Source: Ornithodoros turicata
Lineage: Eukaryota > Arthropoda > Arachnida > Ixodida > Argasidae
Assembly: GCF_037126465.1 (NCBI RefSeq)
Contig: NC_088204.1
Location: forward strand, 61,177,771 to 61,241,770
Direction: 5' to 3'
DNA length: 64,000 bases
In this document: piece by piece, positions 11,537-20,100 of the stretch
Numbering within the stretch: position 1 is the stretch's first letter
How the letters are laid out: each line of letters begins with the position of its first letter
Made by a program: the position numbers and the translations under genes
The notes under the pieces: generated by a model
Told to the model about the DNA's origin: nothing
What the model saw: only the letters and a program-made list of their open reading frames with translations
The model's database searches: none

Positions 11537-11659
11537 TAAGTTGTAACCAAGTGATTGTAACTTTGTACTGGTGCAGTGCGCTTGCTCTTATTTATTTGTT
11601 ATTCTCTGTAGGCAATCCAAGCTGTGGTCTTTGCCCTCTTGTATGGTCTTAGGCATCAG

Positions 11660-12768
11660 CCCCAAGAACACACATGGTCCTCAGGATGTCCCCACAGTAT
11701 CATCGTGTCCTCGTCCTTCGAGGTGTATCCCCAGAACATCCTAAGGATGACACTCGCGGACTGTCCGTGAAGAGTCATTCAGGTACGTCCTGTGCCCGTC
11801 CCTGTGGGTAGATAGTGGGACGAAAAATATTACTTTGTTTAGTTTACCAGCCCAGACTCCCTAAACACATTTGTTTTGTTTTGTTTTTCTTTTTTCGGCC
11901 GATCCCTGGACCCGATTGACATTCTTCTGAAATAAAGGGTGATCTAGCGTAAAATTATCTGCCTCTTTAAAGGATGACTGTCTATCATACATGGATCATT
12001 CCTCGTGGAAATGGACAGAAACGCGCGATTCTGTTATACTGCTTTTGACTTGCAAAGGTCCTACCTAAATGTCTCAAACCAAAATGAGTAAGAAACATAG
12101 ACTTTGCAGTGATGCAGAGCTAACACATCAATCAATTCCTCGCTTTTAGTAGTTTTTCTTCGCGCAATCGAAGGAAATATGGACAGCTCACCCTCTGTTT
12201 TGTGTCGCAGACGAGCATGGCTCTCGAATTTATGGAGGGTCGCGTAATAAGCAATAAACTGTATCTGTTTCTGCTTCGGAATGGCGCTGCCGATAACAAG
12301 GTCGTCGGGGCAGTACCGCTTGCGATGCTGTTCCGGGAAAGAATTTTTCTTTCCCCTTTCGGAGTGAGTTTCTCAGACTTTTCTCCGCGTCTTTTATATT
12401 TCTGTCTGCTTTCTTTTTAAACCGCTGCTAAGATGCATGGAGTCAGGATGCGACAGTTTTCTGTGCAATAACGAAAACATTGATATGGGTTCGCCGACGA
12501 GTTGGGGGCTATTTTATAAGTGTGCATACTGAGAAAGGGATATGAATATTTAAAAAAATGGTGCATCCTAGGAATGCTCTAGCACTGTTCTCAAGAGGTC
12601 ATCACGTAGGATCTGTGGATGATCTGAGGATACCATGGGGACGCTATATAGTGCCAAAATGACATGTTGAGTATGATTTGAGGATCAGATTCACCATCCT
12701 GGGGATGTCACCCCCGTCCATGCATGATACTCTTAGGATATCCCAGGGATGACAGTGTGTTGTTGGGG
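11660..12768. mobile_element. Putative MITE with CCCCAA(G/C)AACACAC termini
   Basis: The left end CCCCAAGAACACAC and right end GTGTGTTGTTGGGG match at 13 of 14 positions. Both ends are followed inward by CCTCAGGAT/ATCCTAAG repeats of the form 'aggat...atcct'. A possible exon-like segment (about 12212-12363: AG acceptor, open frame, GTGAGT donor) lies inside. No convincing target duplication was found. Confidence 0.4.
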
Positions 12769-13204
12769 AGTGGTCTTAGTCTAGTGTCATTGCCTTGACT
12801 CTGGGGACAAGACTGAGAAGCACCTGTATTACGACTCTCCCCCGATTAATTTTTTTTTTGATAGTCTGAGGTACAGCACAGGAGTGAAATGGTGAGGATG
12901 GACAACGTTCTCTAGGTTTGGAACTATCTTCTGCTGTGTATCTCACTTCGATATTTCATTTCTGCCCATGAGAGCATTGCCAAGTTTTTGTGCATTTTGA
13001 CTTTTTCAGATTACCACAGTGGTGCCAACTTTCACTTGCGGCTATCCAAGAGTGTACGATGTGATGCGGTTCAGGTCGACCCGGATGTTATCATAAACAA
13101 TATATGCATTTACCAATTTCTAATGGCTGTGTTCCATCTCCTCTTTTTCTATGTTTGCTACAGTTGCCTCACTGCCTCATCCCGTTGTTTTACCCTCGCC
13201 AAGC

Positions 13205-13525
13205 GAATGGCCGCTTCCGCACGAGATGCTCATAACCTCCGAACGCTCATATGCACCGAAAAAAAGTTGGTGGTTTTGAGCGTTTGGTGGAAATGAGCAG
13301 GAGGGGAGAAGCTGCTCATAAGCACCAAACGTCCAGAACATCCGAATGCTCATATGTACCGAAAGGCGGGCGACCACAAAGGCCGGGTCTTCCTCTCCCG
13401 CATTTGGAACAAGGTCATACGGTGAGAAAGGTGGAATGAATGGCGATTACCAAGGCCGCTTAATGTGTCAGTTTGAAGTTTATGTAACAGCTTGGTCCTG
13501 CTTGTATGTACTATGTAGCCAGAAC
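13205..13525 (+). repeat. Dispersed repeat, inverted partner of 34240-34570
   Basis: About 320 bp closely match the reverse complement of 34240-34570 (roughly nine in ten positions by eye), including the block AATGTGTCAGTTTGAAGTTT and phrases built from GAGCGTTTGG and GCTCATATG. The pair flanks the Polinton at a distance on both sides but lies outside its termini, so it is separate. Confidence 0.65.
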
Positions 13526-13817
13526 GAATAGCGCCTTCTCGTTTATGGATTTCAATTTGAGCTTTATTTTCATAGACATGGAGGTAGCCTAGGACAAAAG
13601 ACTTGATTCTAGCTCGAAAGGCGGCTCCCAGGGCTGTGGCAACAAAGAGCGTGGTCCCCTCCGAACATATGTCCGGGTTCACTTACAGTGCAGAAGCTGG
13701 AATACGATATTTATATAGGGTTTATATTATGCATACATAGGCCTGCAGTGAACATTTGCGCAAAACCCTTCTTTCGAGCCTTGTTCTTCGCAAGTTGGTT
13801 AATCAATGCGCCAGAGA

Positions 13818-13823
13818 TATGAT
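13818..13823. other. Left target-site duplication of the Polinton (TATGAT)
   Basis: TATGAT directly abuts the first base of the left terminus and is repeated exactly at 31437-31442. A 6-bp duplication is what Polinton integrases produce. Confidence 0.85.
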
Positions 13824-14256
13824 AGTAGTGTATAGATTAACTCTGCAGCCAGGAAATGACGTCAAACAGGAAATGACATCATCAAGGACGTATGACGTCA
13901 CTCCAGGCCGCAGCCGCTCCGCCCTCATATCAGTGAGGTCAGTGGATATGATAGTTAATCAGTGACGTCACATAGTTAATCTTAGTGATATGATATCAAT
14001 GATAAGATTAAGTAACAACAATGACGTCATGGTGAAACACACTAGGAATCGAACTTGGGTCCTTTAGGTTGTCAGACGAGCATCTTAAGCCACTGGGCCA
14101 CGGGCTCTACATGTTTGCTTGCGTCGCTAATCAGGATAGAATTGTGTGGGGTGGAGACGTCGTTTGATTTCTTTTACGCCAGGTGGTGTCATGGGGAGTT
14201 GAGTTCGTTCATCTAGAGATGGCAGCACTTCCAGCAAATTTACCGTCGTTCAACAG
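13824..14256 (+). repeat. Left terminal inverted repeat of the Polinton, outer part
   Basis: It matches the reverse complement of 31003-31436 with about 13 differences in 433 bp by eye (roughly 97%). It is rich in TGACGTCA-type motifs (GTGACGTCAC, ATGACGTCAT) and in a region of GATATGATATCAATGATA. After 14256 it is interrupted by a transposon and resumes at 16302. Confidence 0.88.
14042..14108 (-). other. tRNA-like segment in left terminus
   Basis: On the minus strand it reads as a tRNA relic with an A-box-like TGGCCCAGTGG and a B-box-like GTTCGATTCC at normal spacing. A proper anticodon stem cannot be formed. The same segment is mirrored at 31155-31222. Confidence 0.45.
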
Positions 14257-16301
14257 CACGGAGGAGAAGTAAGGAGACCGAACTTCGCTGAAAAACGACG
14301 TCCCAATTTATCGAGTCAATTGTTGGCCGCGGCGCGGCGCTCGCGTTCCCTCCGGTACTAGCTCCGCGAAATCGCCTGCACGGCAATGCGCCGTTTGTGC
14401 TCGAATACTCTACTAAAAAGCGTTCAAAACGAATGTTTCTTTGATAAGCATAAACAACGGTGTCTCCAGTAACGAGTTAATATTTTCTGGTCAGCTACAA
14501 TTATTTTTTCTTTTCTTTTTTTCGGTTTCTGCTACCTCGTTTTTGTCTCATAGATAGAAGCTACCTGTCCGATAAAAATGGAATCGGAAATAAGAAGAAA
14601 AAAAAAACGAAACTTTAATACGTAAGACAAACGACTTACATTGCCAAAGGTGTAGTGTCGAATGCCTCCGACAGAATCCTCTGTCGCTTCTCCACGGCCG
14701 TCTCAGGTATCGTGCCCTTCTCTCTGTGGTGCGCGCGTACTTTGACCGCTGCGCTAAACGCTCACATACCCCAAAGGAAGCAAACGTTGTTCCGAAAAGC
14801 CACATTTGAGTGGTATGGAGGAAAGAAAGTCAGGAGGGAAGAAAGAAAGTTAGAAGCTGTGTAATCGAAAGTCGCCGGATGCGATCTTTCCGGAATCGCG
14901 CGTTATGTGGGTCGTTGCATAAGCTGGGACTGAGAAAGTTTTATCTCCGTACGTGTCAAGCAGTTAAGAGACCTTTGTGTGTGTGAGTGCAAGGAGGGGC
15001 GGGACGCTGTGATGATGGGACACGGTGCGGTTCCGAAGGTTCTGGCTCTTAGTTTCTTATATCTTGTCATGCATGCCAATCGCTAGCTTTTGGGAACTGC
15101 AAAATAAAGTCGGGATCTAGTCTCTAATTTATGTTGACGAACACTGAAATCTTGAACAACACATTACTTCTACATTATACACTATCGCTTTGGTGTTCAG
15201 TTTCAAGTTACTTCTGTACAAGCATGCTGCTCAAGTGTTGCACCGGATATTTTACCACCACAAAAAAAAAAAAAAAAGGAACAATAATGCAAAACCACCA
15301 ATATATGTGAAAACGATGATATCGTCGATATCGGCGATATATTTATCGTCGTTTTCACAATGTACCAGCTCACCTGCACCCTTGCACTTCTACCACCAAT
15401 ATATACCTGCCAGAAAAGCTAAAAAGCCCTAATTCCAGTAGATATGGGATTTACTCCCCCGGTACACCAAGATGAAAATCGTCTTCGAGAAACAGGAAGT
15501 GCGTGCACTGAATCCTGTACCGCGCGTGTGCAAAACCTGCGACAGAAGTGCGTTCTGGTAGCTTGGTATTAAATTCGTGTATGGTGGCATGCGAAATATG
15601 TAACTCTCTATCCCAGCGGATGCATCACAATTGAATTACGACAAAAGGTTCCTGTTTCTCAAAGCGTTGTGCATACGCGACAAAGCTGTCGTGCAACAGC
15701 TAGAATGCAAATGCGGATTAACCAGCCCAATGACATCATTACCATACACTGCGAGGTGTTCCCGGGAACTAATACTCATCAATGCAAACCATTATCAATG
15801 GTGGTCGTGCGTTGGCGGTGATGTAAATACGCGTACCATCCTGTACGATGTCGGATAACAACCTTTGTGCTTCTTCGGGTGTCGTGTTTTATCGCAAATA
15901 AAAAAAGAAAAAAGAGAATAGCTTCTTGACTGCGAGAGCGCCACGCTTACGGAGCCATTCAAGCCGTCCGGCCAACGCGGAGCCCCCTTCACGGTGGCTT
16001 CCCCGATTCTAAAATAAAAGCTTCTCGCTTTGCACTAACAAAAACTGTAGGCGAAAAATTCACGGAGAGATCGTTCCTTGATACACGATAAGCGTGTTTA
16101 CGTATCAAAATATTTTTTTCTGCTTCCACTGGACACACAAGTACATCTGAAAGAGTGCATTGCAGCAACCTGATTTCAGAGGAGCAAGTACCTGACGGAG
16201 CGCGAGCGCCGCGCCGCGGCCACAATTAGACTCGAGGAATCGAGACCACGCTTTCTCAACGGCGGCTCGGCAGAGTTCGTTCTCCTTACTTCTCCTCCGT
16301 G
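14257..16301. mobile_element. Non-autonomous hAT/P-like transposon inserted in the Polinton terminus
   Basis: The ends are CACGGAGGAGAAGTAAGGAG and its exact complement at 16282-16301. Similarity between the ends extends ~100 bp inwards, including GGCCGCGGCGCGGCGCTCGCG. Perfect 8-bp duplications TTCAACAG flank it (14249-14256 and 16302-16309). An 8-bp duplication fits the hAT or P superfamilies. No transposase frame is present in 2,045 bp. Removing it restores continuity with the right terminus (TTCAACAGATGGCGCTACC), which proves it came later. It contains an internal imperfect palindrome at about 15308-15358. Confidence 0.85.
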
Positions 16302-16345
16302 TTCAACAGATGGCGCTACCTGCGCCCCCAAATTTTATCTGACAT
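16302..16345 (+). repeat. Left terminal inverted repeat, resumed
   Basis: TTCAACAGATGGCGCTACC continues the terminal repeat past the hAT-like insertion. It matches the reverse complement of 30972-31010 for ~37 bp before the arms diverge. Confidence 0.75.
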
Positions 16346-16464
16346 TTTAAACAGATGGCGAATTCACTTTTGCCTCAACAGATGAAGCTATGACGAATTT
16401 AAAAAATTCCCGCCATTAGTCCATTAGACTCCTCACGATGATTTCGTTCAAAAAAAAAAAAAAT

Positions 16465-16735
16465 TACGAAGCACTTCTACGTCAGTTTCCTGTCAAACGG
16501 CTCGAGTGATGTATTTCTTAGTAACACAAGGAGCAAGTTTAGAATGAAACTCGCTCACTCAGTGCAATTAGATCGAAAGTGGCAGGTTGCTCTGACTGAG
16601 ATGAATATTCCATTTGCAATTAACAATAGCACGAGGAGAGCCCCTCCTCGATACTGTAAGCATGAGACAGCAAGCAAAATGTTGGAGATAACATTATTGT
16701 AAATTTTTCTACATCCCTAACGAAACAGTAAAAAA
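16465..16735 (+). pseudogene. Inverted remnant of the penton-like gene 5' end
   Basis: Read rightwards, 16484-16640 encodes text such as LSNGSSDVF, SNTRSKFRMKLA and EMNIPFAINN, paralleling LSNASSDVF, SNTMSKFRVKLA and EVNIPFAINN of the penton-like protein at 29843-30892. Weaker nucleotide similarity continues to about 16735 (AACATTATTGTA, CTAACGAAAC). The start codon is lost and the end has deletions. It lies next to the left terminus exactly as the intact gene lies next to the right one, so the ancestral terminal repeat probably extended into this gene. Confidence 0.8.
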
Positions 16736-17633
16736 TAACGAGTATAAAAAAGAACAAATTCATTCGTTTTTTCATGACTTATTTTTATTATAACAGTTAG
16801 ATCACAGTTATCTTTCAAGTCTATAGTCATTTCAAAGAATGAGCAAAGCATAGTGCTACTCTAGTTTACAAAACACTTGAGCTTCGTTGACATTTGGTCC
16901 ACTCGTACATCAACTGTCTGACCTGGCTTCTGTACCATGGAGTTGAAGACGGCTGGATGCTATGAACATTGAGTAAAGCTCAGTCTCACCAGAGAGGGGC
17001 TCGCAGTGACGGCAAAAACATACGGATTTGACAGGCAGACCACATGACTGCCCCCCTCTCTGGATTCGACGCTGTGCTAGGAGTTCTGTTGAATGTTTCA
17101 GCCATCTTTATGTCAAGGTTTTCTTTCCCATACTTTTATTGACAACTTCCACGTGACAACAGCGTGCCTTGTAGACGTCATAGACACTAATCACCTCTTT
17201 CCGCAAACTCATCGCTAGCCTAATCTCACTTCGTTCCGCTTGACAACTTTTGCGCATTCGACATCGTGTTACATCTTTTCCTTCCACATGATCGCTCCAT
17301 GCATATGTCTTCGTGTTACATCGTTGCAGTCAACATCCTCGTTACTCACAGTCCGCAAACTCTTCGTTAACCTTTTTTTCTTTTTTCCTTTGCAAAGTAG
17401 AGCGTGGGTAGCACTTTCGAAATCTGCTTTCGCAAAGGAAGAGATCCAGCGTCGTCTGCTTTTCATCACTTTTCCGAAGAGAGGCGAGCATGGAATGATA
17501 GCGACACATGTTAAGAACTAAAACAAAAAAACAAGTTGAAACGAAATAGTAATGTCTTCAAAGAGTGCTTGATTATTATGTACATATTTCTACTCACTTA
17601 AAAACAAAATAAAATAAACTAGTGATTCTCCGA
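16736..17633. other. Non-coding part of the Polinton
   Basis: About 900 bp separate the remnant from the leftmost gene. It is AT-rich and has no supported gene. A poly(A)-signal-like AATAAAATAAAC near 17607-17618 would not be read by the leftward gene until its end. Confidence 0.4.
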
Positions 17634-18107
17634 TTAAATCTTTTTATTGAGATACTTTAACGACAATATAACAGCCCTCTTCGACAGCGTAATTCCATAT
17701 CCAGAATGATGTTGGCCATGTGTTCGACCGAGTGTGTATACATTTTGTGGGCAGCGGTGAACTTTTAGCTCCCGATCCTCACACAAACAACATACTTCTA
17801 CACATTCCTGATCGTAAAAGGTATGACTGACATTCACCAATCTCAAGCACATCTGTAGCTGTTGTGTTTCATTGTGTGTGAGAGTAACTCCATAGCGTGT
17901 TGGAAGACCAGTCTTGTCCCAAAGTCGTAACGCCAGCAGTGATGCATTAGGAGGACACGTATGGGCATAAACGTATTCTTCCAGCTCAACTTCTTTGCTA
18001 CAGTTACCTTGTCGAAGTGAAGATGATGACTTCGTTAACTCAAAAGTTACTATGACGAGAAAGAATATGTGACACAGAAGACAAAATAGAAAACACACCC
18101 TATCCAT
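17634..18107 (-). CDS. Secreted cysteine-rich glycoprotein of the Polinton, unknown family
   Basis: This is a 157-residue protein starting MDRVCFLFCLLCHIFFLVIV, a clear signal peptide of about 25-30 residues. The rest has eight cysteines, four of them tightly clustered (CVEVCCLC, residues ~95-102), and four N-glycosylation sequons (NCS, NAS, NET, NVS). It should therefore be exported and disulphide bonded. There is no transmembrane segment after the signal. It is the last gene of the leftward block, downstream of the integrase. It is not one of the standard Polinton core genes and I do not recognise it. It could be a captured host-type secreted protein or a lineage-specific accessory gene. 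It is intact, unlike several core genes here. Confidence 0.7.
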   Translation of the reverse strand: MDRVCFLFCLLCHIFFLVIVTFELTKSSSSLRQGNCSKEVELEEYVYAHTCPPNASLLALRLWDKTGLPTRYGVTLTHNETQQLQMCLRLVNVSHTFYDQECVEVCCLCEDRELKVHRCPQNVYTLGRTHGQHHSGYGITLSKRAVILSLKYLNKKI

Positions 18108-18356
18108 TTCGCTCTTTTATGATGAAGTGAGAAAGTCTTAGTATTGAGGATGAATTTATTTCTTATTGACGATACATTTTTCTTATTCACAAACATGTCG
18201 ATTTTTCAAAAGGTCCAGAGTAAATAAAGTTATGTACTTGGCAGTTGAATGGAATCCATGCTTTATGGCAGTGTCGATAAAACACGGACTCTTTGTAGCA
18301 AGTTGCATGGCATCGAAACGAGTCGAATAGTCAAATAGCTCACTCATTTGCCGTGA

Positions 18357-18770
18357 CTATTCGGTTAGTAAAACGAAGGATGAACTTGTTAAAAACGAAT
18401 CGTCTGTATGAAGCATGGAATACATTTCCTTTGCAGCTTCCCAAATGACTTGATTTGGAGGATTATTCGGTAGAGCTCGAAACAGCACAATGTTCGTCAC
18501 AATTTGAAAAGCTTCCGCTAATGGCGTCCTCTTGACCGTTGTTAACCCACAATTTGATAGCTGCTTCCACGAGGTATGTTTCTCATTACATGGCAGATGG
18601 AGTTGAAATATGTGGGACCTCCTATTCCATTTACCGCATTCATCTTCTCCTTTTTCCGATTGCTCTGTTTCGTCGTCTGTGGACCATGAATCGCCAGGCT
18701 GGGTTTCAACGTCGGACCATGCTGTACTGGTAATTTTTTTTTTCAACCGAGGTAATTTTCTGCTATCCAC
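18357..18770 (-). CDS. Hypothetical protein or frameshifted integrase extension
   Basis: An open frame of 137 codons overlaps the last 28 bases of the integrase gene in another frame. It has no ATG near its beginning (GTG at 18770; first Met close to the C-terminus), which argues against an independent gene. The content is an acidic stretch (STDDETEQSEKGEDE) followed by ordinary hydrophilic residues (WEAAKEMYSML). It may be a C-terminal extension of the integrase reached by a frameshift in an A-run near 18735-18745, or the remains of a small gene. No family is recognised. Confidence 0.35.
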   Translation of the reverse strand: MDSRKLPRLKKKITSTAWSDVETQPGDSWSTDDETEQSEKGEDECGKWNRRSHIFQLHLPCNEKHTSWKQLSNCGLTTVKRTPLAEAFQIVTNIVLFRALPNNPPNQVIWEAAKEMYSMLHTDDSFLTSSSFVLLTE

Positions 18771-19759
18771 TTCTTGTCCGCAGTTCCACTGAATCTAACT
18801 AAATACTGGAGCTTTCCATTTCTAACTCGTCTTTTTATAATCTTTTCTACTTTCGGTACTTCTCTCACTCTTACCATTTCACTCTCGTAGAAATTACCAA
18901 TGATATCTTCATTGTTAAGGTCACGCAGTAGGTATGTATTAGGATAACCTATTTTGATTGCTCTCACCGAAAAAATCTCTTTCGTAAATGACTGTAAATA
19001 TCTCTTTGTTAACTGGTGTCTATATTTGGCAATTCTAACGAGATTACCAAGATTGTAACGTGGTTTCTTTGGGGCTTCAGTTGGGGTGGGATAAAGTCTT
19101 TCTCGGAAAATGTGCTCGTTTTCTTTGGTTACATCCACAGGTCTCGCAGAGAGAGTCCTGTGCACTCGATTGTTGTACGCTTTGATTACTTGAGGTAGAA
19201 TCTTCACATAACGTTTATGACCCTGATAGGTAAAGATACGGTAAAGTGTAGACACAATACTTCGCTGACATCTCTCAACAATCGCACATTTATAAATAGA
19301 CATAGAATGATATAACGTTATGCCTTTTCTTTTCAAGAACTCTCGCACTACCTTGTTCGTAAACTCTGTTCCTCGATCACTATGTACCAGCCGTGGAGTA
19401 CCGATCCTCTTAAATGCAACTTTAAATGCTCGAAGAATCTCAGGAGATTTTTTATTGCGAATGGGTACAACAGCGAGGAGCCGGGAAAAAGCATCTATAC
19501 AGAAGAACAAATAGCGAAAACCATCATTTTGCCCTTTTAGAGACTGCATGTCCTTTAGGTCGATTTGGAACATTTCCTGCTTTCCGAGTGCAATTATTTT
19601 CCGAAAGGTCTTGGGTCGCTTGTACTCCTTATGTAAGCTGTAAACATCACTTGTCTCCAGATATTTAGCAACTCTGCCCTTCTTTTCACCGATGGCTTGA
19701 GCGAGTCTCTGCACTCCACCAAAACTGCCGGCATGTTCTGGGTCGTAATAGGCGGCCAT
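18743..19759 (-). CDS. Polinton retroviral-type integrase (DDE) with chromodomain
   Basis: A 338-residue integrase that would insert the linear element DNA into host DNA in the nucleus. The N-terminus has the Polinton signature (YYDPEHAGSFGGVQRL; then VYSLHKEYKR). The DDE core shows Asp in FQIDLKD (~67), Asp in VHSDRGTEF (~128) and Glu in AIVERCQRS (~162), a D-D-33-E arrangement with all three acidic residues present. The C-terminal ~45 residues form a chromodomain (VEKIIKRRV, LQYLVRFSG, KKWIAENYL), expected to bind histone tails and guide integration. The frame is intact from ATG to stop. The observed 6-bp duplication at the ends agrees with this class of enzyme. Confidence 0.92.
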   Translation of the reverse strand: MAAYYDPEHAGSFGGVQRLAQAIGEKKGRVAKYLETSDVYSLHKEYKRPKTFRKIIALGKQEMFQIDLKDMQSLKGQNDGFRYLFFCIDAFSRLLAVVPIRNKKSPEILRAFKVAFKRIGTPRLVHSDRGTEFTNKVVREFLKRKGITLYHSMSIYKCAIVERCQRSIVSTLYRIFTYQGHKRYVKILPQVIKAYNNRVHRTLSARPVDVTKENEHIFRERLYPTPTEAPKKPRYNLGNLVRIAKYRHQLTKRYLQSFTKEIFSVRAIKIGYPNTYLLRDLNNEDIIGNFYESEMVRVREVPKVEKIIKRRVRNGKLQYLVRFSGTADKKWIAENYLG

Positions 19760-19875
19760 TAGTGCTTTCTTCTGCTGCGAACTCGAAGAGCGTCAAGGGA
19801 TAGATAGGCATTTATTGTAGCTGACACGTCTCCACTCATCCAGGAAGGTTGTCTGTTGTGAAGTTCATACTTCAG

Positions 19876-20100
19876 CTATTGGACGAGTGTGGCACAGCAC
19901 TGTGAGACAATGGACGAGTGTGGCACTACCTTCCCGTGACATATAACTCTTCCGTACTCGTCGTAAGCTAGAACAGTTGTTATCAGTTTGAGTATTGCTA
20001 ATACCTTTTTATGATGCCTTGGAGGGAAGTGCGACAATATGGTTTCATCTTGAAAATAGTCTTTCTGTTCCTCCTGCACAGGCTTCAATATGGGCTCCAT
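19876..20100 (-). CDS. Small Polinton protein, paralogue of the 21727 gene product
   Basis: A 74-residue protein. HHKKVLAILKLI, then GRVICHGKVVPHSSIV, follows the pattern of the small Polinton proteins in which a short helix is followed by a G.V...G..I..S.IV segment. The same pattern is seen in the neighbouring product (RANQLLQLL..., then VDGQTLENSNIIDLV). Its start overlaps the end of that gene by ~16 bases, as expected in a compact block. The C-terminus ends abruptly in a duplicated GGACGAGTGTGGCAC motif, so it may be truncated. The role is unknown; a minor virion or core protein is likely from context. Confidence 0.5.
   Translation of the reverse strand: MEPILKPVQEEQKDYFQDETILSHFPPRHHKKVLAILKLITTVLAYDEYGRVICHGKVVPHSSIVSQCCATLVQ

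Noticed and set aside
12202..12420. Open frame with AG acceptor and GTGAGT donor
   Set aside because: Attractive as an exon, but it lies inside an inverted-repeat element and has no family resemblance; mentioned only in that element's entry.
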